Shown piece by piece: positions 7,245 through 14,145 of a DNA stretch of 21,227 nt. Numbering within the stretch: position 1 is the stretch's first letter; the number at the start of each line of letters is the position of its first letter. A program made the translations under genes and the position numbers. Under the pieces are notes generated by a model that saw nothing but the letters and a program-made list of their open reading frames with translations, ran no database searches and was not told the origin of the DNA. Source of the DNA: Eggerthellaceae bacterium (lineage in GTDB: Bacteria > Actinomycetota > Coriobacteriia > Coriobacteriales > Eggerthellaceae); assembly GCA_900754955.1 (NCBI GenBank), contig CAAEEV010000181.1:1-21227 (forward strand), written 5' to 3'.

Positions 7245-7957
7245 TACTTGCGCCCCCTCTCATTGCGGTCATTGCGTGCGCGACGGTTCGGACGGGAGCT
7301 GCCCTCGAGAGCCGGCTGCGGAGCCTTCTGCCCGGGGAGCACTTCGCCGTGGTAGACCCACACCTGGACGCCGATGGAGCCCATGGTGGTGCCTGCGGTG
7401 GCGAAGCCGTAGTCGATCTTCGCGCGGAGGGTGTGCAGCGGCACGCGACCCTCACGGTACCACTCGCGGCGGCTCATCTCGGCACCGCCGAGGCGGCCGG
7501 AGCACTGGATGCGGATGCCCTTGGCACCCGACTTGCGAGCGGACTGCACAGCCTTGCGCATCGCGCGGCGGAAGGCCACGCGGCCCTCGAGCTGCTCGGC
7601 GACGGACTGAGCGATGAGCTCGGCATCGAGCTCGGGGCGCTTGATCTCGACGACCTCGATGTTGACCGGGCCGTTGGCGACCTTCTCGAGATCCTTGCGC
7701 AGCGCGTCGATCTCGGCGCCCTTCTTGCCGATCACGACACCCGGGCGAGCCGTGGTGACGATGATCTTGATCTTGTCGCCGGCGCGCTCGATCTCAACCT
7801 TGGAGACAGCGGCACGGGCAAGACGCTTGTCCAGGAACTTGCGGATCGCAAGATCGTTCTCGAGGGTTTCGGCGTAGTTGGCGTCGGCGTACCAACGGCT
7901 GCGCCAATCCTCGGTGATTCCCAGGCGGAAACCAGTGGGGCTTACTTTCTGACCCAT
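7244..7957 (-). CDS. rpsC: 30S ribosomal protein S3
   Basis: S3 forms part of the mRNA entry channel and has helicase activity together with S4 and S5. The 237-residue protein begins [18 protein letters not shown]. The N-terminal KH domain has IGKKG in its GxxG loop. The C-terminal domain contains [18 protein letters not shown] and [14 protein letters not shown]. The start at 7957 is set by the family N-terminus; an open frame continues upstream but only overlaps rplV in another frame. The Arg-rich end ([12 protein letters not shown]) is a variable tail. Confidence 0.98.
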   Translation of the reverse strand: MGQKVSPTGFRLGITEDWRSRWYADANYAETLENDLAIRKFLDKRLARAAVSKVEIERAGDKIKIIVTTARPGVVIGKKGAEIDALRKDLEKVANGPVNIEVVEIKRPELDAELIAQSVAEQLEGRVAFRRAMRKAVQSARKSGAKGIRIQCSGRLGGAEMSRREWYREGRVPLHTLRAKIDYGFATAGTTMGSIGVQVWVYHGEVLPGQKAPQPALEGSSRPNRRARNDRNERGRK

Positions 7958-7961
7958 GGAC

Positions 7962-8303
7962 TTATGCCTCCTCTCGCGGTGCGACGATGATGGTGATGTG
8001 GCTGGTGCGCTTGTTGATGCGCGAAGCGGAACCCTTGGCGCGCGGGCGGATACGCTTGAGGGTCGGACCCTCGTCGACGTAGCACGCCTTGATGACGAGC
8101 GAGTCGCCGCGCAGGTGGTTGTTGTGCTCCGCATTGGCAACAGCGGAATTCAGCGTCTTCAGAACCGTCTCTGCAACCGCGCGAGTGGTAAACGCGAGAA
8201 TCTCACGAGCCTGCTCGACGGACTTGCCGCGGATCAGGTCGACGACGATGCGTGCCTTGCGAGGAGAGACGCGAACGTAGCGGGATACTGCCTTGACTTC
8301 CAT
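7962..8303 (-). CDS. rplV: 50S ribosomal protein L22
   Basis: L22 lines the exit tunnel; its long beta hairpin forms the constriction with L4 and is a site of macrolide-resistance changes. The 113-residue length is normal. [19 protein letters not shown] lies near the start and the tunnel hairpin with [19 protein letters not shown] near residues 78-96. The hairpin looks intact. Four bases separate its stop from the rpsC start. Confidence 0.98.
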   Translation of the reverse strand: MEVKAVSRYVRVSPRKARIVVDLIRGKSVEQAREILAFTTRAVAETVLKTLNSAVANAEHNNHLRGDSLVIKACYVDEGPTLKRIRPRAKGSASRINKRTSHITIIVAPREEA

Positions 8304-8317
8304 TGTTCACCCCTATC

Positions 8318-8590
8318 CTATCGCTTGCCCTTGTCGGCGGAGTGACCCTTGAAGGTACGGGTCGGGGCGAACTCGCCCAGCTTGTGGCCGACCATGGACT
8401 CGGTAATGTAAACCGGCACGTGCTTGCGACCGTCGTGAACGGCGATCGTGTGACCGACCATCTCGGGGAAGATGGTGCTCGCACGGGACCAGGTCTTGAT
8501 GACGTTCTTTTCGCCAGCCGCGTTCATTGCCTCGATACGACCCAGAAGGCGCGGTTCTACGAAAGGACCCTTTTTCAAACTTCTGCTCAC
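8318..8590 (-). CDS. rpsS: 30S ribosomal protein S19
   Basis: S19 is in the small-subunit head and contacts S13 and, through bridges, the large subunit. The 90-residue protein begins [16 protein letters not shown]. It shows [22 protein letters not shown] and [17 protein letters not shown], each spanning the usual signature residues. It lies between rplB and rplV in the standard order. Confidence 0.98.
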   Translation of the reverse strand: MSRSLKKGPFVEPRLLGRIEAMNAAGEKNVIKTWSRASTIFPEMVGHTIAVHDGRKHVPVYITESMVGHKLGEFAPTRTFKGHSADKGKR

Positions 8591-8614
8591 TATTACTCCT
8601 TAACGTGTCACGCG

Positions 8615-9445
<831 letters not shown>

Positions 9446-9670
9446 AGTTCTTACCTTTCCTTCCATGCGGGACGTCCTCGTTTGCGCGGTTGGGAAGCTT
9501 CCGCGGCCGAGATAGCCCCTCGAGATTCTTGCTCGCGCGCCTCCCCGCACACCAAGAATCCCTTCCGTTCTTCGAGGTCAGACGATTGCCTTTTCAGAGC
9601 AGAGGGAGGTTCCGCACCGCGACTCCGCCTAACCACGCGCCCGGGTGTATCCATACACACGCAGACGCAA
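9446..9670 (-). promoter_or_regulatory. Long structured 5' leader of rplB
   Basis: Between the predicted start near 9670 and the GTG at 9445 are about 225 untranslated bases. Structures seen are a short hairpin at 9645-9658 (GTGTA with TACAC) near the 5' end, and a larger fold closed by CCTCGA/TCGAGG (9518-9523 with 9572-9577). The latter contains a perfect 8-bp stem GATTCTTG/CAAGAATC (9524-9531 with 9553-9560). A palindrome GGAAGCTTCC lies at 9493-9502. An r-protein feedback leader is a reasonable but untested idea. Confidence 0.5.
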
Positions 9671-9676
9671 AGAAGC

Positions 9677-9705
9677 ATTATAGCTGCGGGAAATGCTGGT
9701 TTCAA
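9677..9705 (-). promoter_or_regulatory. Strong sigma70-type promoter for rplB
   Basis: On the minus strand, -35 TTGAAA (9700-9705) and a perfect -10 TATAAT (9677-9682) are separated by exactly 17 bases. Transcription would start near 9670 and run through rplB to rplX. This is the best promoter in the window. Confidence 0.85.
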
Positions 9706-9720
9706 GGACGAATTTCCCGC
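9686..9720. promoter_or_regulatory. Operator-like inverted repeat over the rplB -35
   Basis: GCGGGAAAT (9686-9694) and ATTTCCCGC (9712-9720) form a perfect 9-bp inverted repeat with a 17-base centre. The centre of symmetry (9703) coincides with the -35 hexamer at 9700-9705. Because it lies upstream of the start it would act as DNA, most simply as a site for a dimeric regulator. The regulator is unknown. Confidence 0.55.
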
Positions 9721-9767
9721 TTGAGCAGGGCTCACAACTTGGACACAAGCGCGAAGCGGGTGGCGGC

Positions 9768-9868
9768 GCGATGGGCGGGTGGCGGGGTGCGGCGACGATG
9801 CGGCGGCGTGAGCGTGCAGGCAGAGGGACGGGCGGCGGGGTGGGCGGCGTGGGGCACGGGCGGCGGGG
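9768..9868 (+). other. G-rich tract with G-quadruplex motifs
   Basis: This part of the gene-free stretch is strongly G-rich on the plus strand. G runs at 9825-9827, 9830-9832, 9837-9840 and 9842-9844 (loops of 2, 4 and 1 base) fit an intramolecular quadruplex. Runs at 9842-9844, 9851-9854, 9858-9860 and 9864-9867 (loops of 6, 3 and 3) fit a second, overlapping one. The tract lies just upstream of the rplB promoter. No gene is visible; open frames here reflect base composition. Confidence 0.55.
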
Positions 9869-10027
9869 TACGCAGCGTACGTCCACCGTATCGACCGCGC
9901 GCACGTGCGCAAGCACGAGCGTGGGCAGTCAAGCGGCAGGGCGGGCGCGAGGAGATGTAGGCGGCGAGACAGGCGGCGACGCGAGCGCGTGTGGGAGCGA
10001 AGGGCAAGTGCGCCAAGATTCCGCAGC

Positions 10028-10244
10028 GGGACGCCTTATTTGAGAAAAATGCAGTTTTTTCACCGAAGTATCCTTCCACACTCTCGCTCTTCCAGGAGCG
10101 TATCTACAGCGGTTCGAAAGATGCCCGTTCAGGATTATTTCTTATTGGGAATATATATGTCTCGCCAGTAAACAAAGAACCCGAGAGCGTCTCGATCAAC
10201 ATACTTCGGTGATTTTTTGGAACATTTTCGAAAGAAAGCGTCCC
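10028..10244. mobile_element. 217-bp element with inverted-repeat ends
   Basis: The outermost 44 bases at each end (10028-10071 and 10201-10244) align as inverted repeats without gaps. The first 7 bases (GGGACGC) and the innermost 12 (TCACCGAAGTAT) match perfectly, 29 of 44 overall; between them one arm has a T run and the other an A run. The interior is clearly AT-richer than its surroundings. There is no transposase and no evident target duplication. It looks like a miniature inverted-repeat element or a degraded insertion. Confidence 0.5.
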
Positions 10245-10399
10245 TCATGCAACTGCGAACCCTCTTTGGCCGTCTGTCAGAACGCGTCGAGGTGGCTGGC
10301 GTCTGCGAGAACCTACTAGAGGGCGTCAAAACGACCGCCGGCGATTCGCAAGCGCGAACGGGCAGGCAGAGGGACGAGCGGCTGGGTGCGCGGGCGTCC
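10245..10399. other. Gene-free stretch downstream of ygiQ
   Basis: I see no gene or convincing minus-strand terminator here. At its right edge, GGGCGT and ACGCCC (10392-10397 with 10402-10407) form a 6-bp hairpin followed by TTTT on the plus strand. That is the wrong direction for ygiQ, whose stop it overlaps. Confidence 0.5.
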
Positions 10400-12622
10400 T
10401 CAACGCCCTTTTCGGATGCCTCCCTTATGCCCGTTGGCCTTGGGGATGGGACCGCGCGTCTTCTTTGCACGCGTATCACGGCCCTTCGCAGAGGAGGCGA
10501 AACCTTTCTCTGGACGGAACCCGCTTTTGCTCGAACGCGATGCGCCCTTATCGGAATACGTTGCATTCTCACCTGAGCGCGACACGCCCTTGCTGGAATG
10601 CGATGCGCTCTCGCCTGGACGCAACACGCCCTTGCTGGAACGCGTCGCACCTTTACCCGAGCGCGATGCGCCCTTGCCGCTACGCGATGCGCGTCCCGCA
10701 GCGGATCCCTTCCCTGCCTTGCCCGTGCTCTCGGCAGCGCGCGGCTTGCGCGGACGCACGAGGCACTTCTCGCCCCAGCCGATGAGGTCGGTGCGGCCCG
10801 CGCGGCGCAGCGCCTCCACCACGAGGTCGTAGTTCGCGGGATTGCGATACTGAATGAGCGCGCGCTGCAGCGCCTTCTCGTGAGCCGAACGCGGCACGTA
10901 CACCTTCTCCATGGTGCGCGGATCGACGCCCGTGTAGTACATGCACGTGGAGATCGTCGAAGGCGTGGGATAGAAGTCCTGCACCTGCTCGGGGTTGTAG
11001 CCCATGTCGCGCACGTACTCGGCGAGCTCCACCGCCTCTTTGAGCGTGGAGCCGGGATGGCTCGACATGAGGTACGGCACGAGGAACTGGTTGAGGTGCG
11101 CCCGCTCGTTTTCGCGCGTGTACGCCTTCACAAAGCGGTCGTACACCGTGCGCGGGGGTTTGCCCATAAGGCACAGAACGGCGTCGGACACATGCTCGGG
11201 CGCCACCTTGAGCTGCCCCGACACATGGTGCTCGACGAGCTCGCGCAAAAAGGTGCGATCAGAGTCGAGCATCACGTAGTCGAAGCGAATGCCCGAGCGC
11301 ACGAACACCTTCTTCACGCCGGGCAACGCACGCAGCTTGCGCAGCAGGCTCACATAGTCGGCGTGGTCGGCCTTGAGCGCGGGGCACGGCTCGGGCGCGA
11401 GGCAGCGACGGTCGGGGCACGCCCCCGCCGTGAGCTGTTTGGCGCAGGCAGGCGCGCGGAAGTTGGCCGTGGGGCCGCCGACGTCGTGGATATAGCCCTT
11501 AAACGCGGGGTCCTGCGTGATGAGGCGCGCCTCCTCGACAAGCGATTCATGGCTGCGCGCCGACACGATGCGGCCCTGGTGGAACGTAAGCGCGCAGAAC
11601 GCGCATTCACCGAAGCAGCCGCGGTTGCTCGTGAGGCTGAATTTCACCTCGGAAAGCGCCGGCACGCCCCCCGCCTCGTCGTAGTCGGGATGCCATGCGC
11701 GCGCATACGGCAGGCGGTACACCGCATCCATCTCCGCGGTGGTCAGGGGCTTTGCGGGCGGATTCTGCACCACGAACTCGTGATCGGAATACGGCTCGAC
11801 GAGGCGCTTGCCGCTGAGCGGATCGGCGTTGCGGTACTGCACGGCGAAGCTGCGCGCGTAGGCGAGCTTGTCGGCGCGCACCTCGCCCCACGAGGGCAAA
11901 AGCTCGTAGTCGTACACGTGCTCGAGCGAACGCACCTTGCACACCGTGCCGTCGATGAACGTCAGGTCGCTCACCGAAAGCCCCGCCGCAAGTGCGTCGG
12001 CGATCTCCACGATGGAGTGCTCCCCCATGCCGTACGAGACGAGGTCGGCCCCGGAGTCAAGCAGAATCGAGCGCTTGAGCGCGTCCGACCAGTAATCGTA
12101 ATGGGCGAGACGGCGCAGGCTCGCCTCGATGCCGCCGAGCACGATCGGCGTCTTCTTGAACGTGCGGCGAATGAGGTTCGCGTACACCACCGCGGCGTGG
12201 TTGGGTCGCCGCCCCGCTTCGCCGCCCGGCGAGTACGCGTCCTGGTGGCGGCGTTTCCGCGCAACCGTATAGTGGTTCACCATGGAGTCCATGTTGCCCG
12301 CCGACACGAGGAACGCGAGACGCGGCTCGCCGAACACGGCGACAGACGCTTCGTCGTTCCAGTCGGGCTGCGCGATCACGCCGACGCGGTAGCCGTGCGC
12401 CTCGAGCAGCCGCGTGATGATGGCCATGCCGAACGAAGGATGATCGACGTACGCATCACCCGACACGTACACGAAATCGACCGCGTCCCAGCCGCGCGCC
12501 TCCATGTCGGCGCGCGTGGTGGGCAGAAAGCGCTCGCGGGGAACGCGGGTGCAGGCGCGCGTGCGGGCGCGCCCTCCGTTCGCACCGCGGCTCTTTCCTT
12601 TGCTTCGCTCGTTGCTCGCCAT
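10400..12622 (-). CDS. ygiQ: YgiQ-type radical SAM protein (UPF0313)
   Basis: A radical S-adenosylmethionine enzyme of the YgiQ family; the reaction is not established. The 740-residue chain starts at the ATG at 12622, where GGGAAGG lies six bases upstream. Residues about 30-300 form the family N-terminal region with FLPTTRADMEARGWDAVDF and VYVSGDAYVDHPSFG. The iron-sulfur cluster cysteines are Cys336, Cys340 and Cys343 in RGCFGECAFC. The family C-terminal region with NPEQVQDFYPTPST follows. From about residue 622 the tail is low-complexity and basic, with ten tandem heptads. It is not normally part of the S10 cluster. A hairpin terminator lies between it and tig, so it may depend on read-through. 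Confidence 0.93.
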   Translation of the reverse strand: MASNERSKGKSRGANGGRARTRACTRVPRERFLPTTRADMEARGWDAVDFVYVSGDAYVDHPSFGMAIITRLLEAHGYRVGVIAQPDWNDEASVAVFGEPRLAFLVSAGNMDSMVNHYTVARKRRHQDAYSPGGEAGRRPNHAAVVYANLIRRTFKKTPIVLGGIEASLRRLAHYDYWSDALKRSILLDSGADLVSYGMGEHSIVEIADALAAGLSVSDLTFIDGTVCKVRSLEHVYDYELLPSWGEVRADKLAYARSFAVQYRNADPLSGKRLVEPYSDHEFVVQNPPAKPLTTAEMDAVYRLPYARAWHPDYDEAGGVPALSEVKFSLTSNRGCFGECAFCALTFHQGRIVSARSHESLVEEARLITQDPAFKGYIHDVGGPTANFRAPACAKQLTAGACPDRRCLAPEPCPALKADHADYVSLLRKLRALPGVKKVFVRSGIRFDYVMLDSDRTFLRELVEHHVSGQLKVAPEHVSDAVLCLMGKPPRTVYDRFVKAYTRENERAHLNQFLVPYLMSSHPGSTLKEAVELAEYVRDMGYNPEQVQDFYPTPSTISTCMYYTGVDPRTMEKVYVPRSAHEKALQRALIQYRNPANYDLVVEALRRAGRTDLIGWGEKCLVRPRKPRAAESTGKAGKGSAAGRASRSGKGASRSGKGATRSSKGVLRPGESASHSSKGVSRSGENATYSDKGASRSSKSGFRPEKGFASSAKGRDTRAKKTRGPIPKANGHKGGIRKGR
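10481..10690 (-). repeat. Tandem 21-bp repeats in the ygiQ tail
   Basis: Ten in-frame units of 21 bp encode heptads of the type ASRSGKG, with variants such as ATRSSKG, ASHSSKG and VSRSGEN. Units drift in sequence but none shifts frame. The encoded tail is rich in Ser, Lys, Arg and Gly and is probably disordered. Unit number may vary between strains. Confidence 0.8.
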
Positions 12623-12642
12623 GTGAAACCTTCCCATACAAA

Positions 12643-12667
12643 GGGAGCCGGCATCGAGCCGGCTCCC
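12643..12667 (-). terminator. Terminator between tig and ygiQ
   Basis: A perfect 10-bp stem (GGGAGCCGGC 12643-12652 with 12658-12667) has a 5-base loop and is followed on the minus strand by TTTGTAT. It starts about 28 bases after the tig stop and sits directly before the ygiQ ribosome-binding site. The short U tract suggests partial termination. Confidence 0.7.
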
Positions 12668-12695
12668 CGTCAATGCATCGTGTCGCGACGCCAAG

Positions 12696-14036
12696 CTACT
12701 CGGTTGCCTCCGACGCCTCGGCCGCAGGCGCTGCGGCGTCACCCACGCCCGCGATGTGGATGATCGCGTGCTCGACGACCCACAGGTTCGCCTTCATGCG
12801 CTCGGCCGACTCACGCAGCGCGAAACCGCGGCCCGATTGCTCGTACTGCTTGCGCGTCTGCTTCGGGTTCACGCCGGGATTCATCGCATGGCACGTCGCC
12901 ATGATGTCGTCGTCGGTGAGCACCATCTTCTCGTGACGGAACACCGCGTCGAGCGCGTAGCCCTGAACGAGCATCTCGCGCGTCTGCAGCATGAGCATCA
13001 TGCCGAGCTGCTGCTCGCCGCCGTTCTCCTCGACGAACTCGTCCCACGCCTTGTTCTGCTGCTGAAGCTGCTGGCGCAGCTGCGTCATGAGGTTGCCGCG
13101 GGCCGACTCGTACACCTCGTCGGGAATGCTGCCCGTGAAGCGGCGGGCGAGCTCGGCGGCAGCGGCCTGGCGCTTGTACGCCTCGTACTGGTCCTTGTTC
13201 TGCTGCTCGAGCGTGCGGCGGATGTTGTCGCGCAGATCGTCGAGACTCTTGTAGAACGGCATGTTCTTGGCGAGCCACTCGTCGTCGATGGTGGGCTTGG
13301 CCGGCTTCTGGATCTCCTTGACGGTGACCGTCGCCTCAACGACCTGGGTGTACTCGTTGAAATCCTTGTCGAGGCCGGGACCCTCGAACGTGAACGTGCG
13401 CGTATCGCCCGGCTCCATGCCGATGATGCCCGCATCGAAGCCCTCGGGCATGTAGCCCTGGCCCACCACGTAGGTGCGCGCGTCGGCGGTGAGGCCCTTG
13501 AGCTCCTCGCCGTTCTCGGTGCAGCGCATGGCGATGAGGCAGCTGTCACCCTTCTCGACCGGCTTGGGATCAGCCGTCACGTACATGGTGTAGTTCTCGG
13601 CCATCTGGTCGATCTGCTGGTCCACGAGCGACTCGTCGAACGAGTAGGGCGGGATGGTGATCTCAACGGGATCGTACGAGGAGAGCTCGTAGTCGGGCTT
13701 GAGCGTCACCTCGAGGTCGAAGGCGAACTGGCGGTCGCGCTGGAACGGCGAGCGCGGCTGGGCCTTCGGCGGGAACGACGGAATGAGGTTCTTCTTGTCG
13801 AGCGCGAGCGGAACGAGCGCGTCGACGGCGGACTGCTCGACGATGGAGTCGAGGTTCTTGATGCCCATGTGCTCCTCGGCCGCCTGAGCGATCGTCTTGC
13901 CGGGCTGCGGCTGCAGGCCCATCGAGTTCGCGAAGGCGAGCTGCGCGGAATGAAGCGCGTTGTTGACCTCCTCGGCGGTGGCGATGCACTCGAGGCGCAC
14001 CTTGCCGTCAACTGGCTTCTTCTGACTTACTTTCAT
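12696..14036 (-). CDS. tig: Trigger factor-like chaperone/peptidyl-prolyl isomerase
   Basis: Trigger factor binds at the tunnel exit near L23/L29 and shields nascent chains. With the ATG at 14036 (AGGAGG nine bases upstream) the protein has 446 residues, normal for the family. Residues 1-125 match the ribosome-binding domain in layout and about 158-242 the FKBP-type isomerase domain (EKGDSCLIAM to EATVTVKEIQK). About 250-425 is the helical chaperone domain, with an Ala/Glu-rich end. The usual GFRxGKxP docking signature is degenerate: GLQPQPGKT (40-48) stands there, without the Phe-Arg-Lys tip. The family call is firm; whether it still docks on ribosomes is uncertain. It lies among ribosomal genes rather than beside clpP/clpX, where tig is often found. 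Confidence 0.85.
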   Translation of the reverse strand: MKVSQKKPVDGKVRLECIATAEEVNNALHSAQLAFANSMGLQPQPGKTIAQAAEEHMGIKNLDSIVEQSAVDALVPLALDKKNLIPSFPPKAQPRSPFQRDRQFAFDLEVTLKPDYELSSYDPVEITIPPYSFDESLVDQQIDQMAENYTMYVTADPKPVEKGDSCLIAMRCTENGEELKGLTADARTYVVGQGYMPEGFDAGIIGMEPGDTRTFTFEGPGLDKDFNEYTQVVEATVTVKEIQKPAKPTIDDEWLAKNMPFYKSLDDLRDNIRRTLEQQNKDQYEAYKRQAAAAELARRFTGSIPDEVYESARGNLMTQLRQQLQQQNKAWDEFVEENGGEQQLGMMLMLQTREMLVQGYALDAVFRHEKMVLTDDDIMATCHAMNPGVNPKQTRKQYEQSGRGFALRESAERMKANLWVVEHAIIHIAGVGDAAAPAAEASEATE

Positions 14037-14094
14037 CGGAAGGTTCCTCCTCTTGCTTCCCCTCTGCCGGGGGATCCTTTGGTGCATGGTGGCT

Positions 14095-14103
14095 ATTGTA
14101 GCA
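14095..14103 (-). promoter_or_regulatory. Extended -10 promoter for tig
   Basis: TGCTACAAT on the minus strand is an extended -10 (TGn plus TACAAT, five of six). No good -35 lies at the right distance. Transcription would start near 14088, giving a leader of about 50 bases before the tig start. Confidence 0.55.
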
Positions 14104-14145
14104 GTATGAAAATGATGCGGCGCGACGATTGCATCGCAAGACGCG

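Noticed and set aside
10135..10248. Minus-strand frame of 37 codons inside the 217-bp inverted-repeat element
   Set aside because: It looks fairly natural in composition, but there is no ribosome-binding site and half of it is the inverted-repeat arm. Kept only as a possible relic.
10598..12763. Long plus-strand open frame opposite ygiQ
   Set aside because: Composition is Arg/His/Ala-rich and follows the codon pattern of ygiQ on the other strand; there is no family resemblance or ribosome-binding site.
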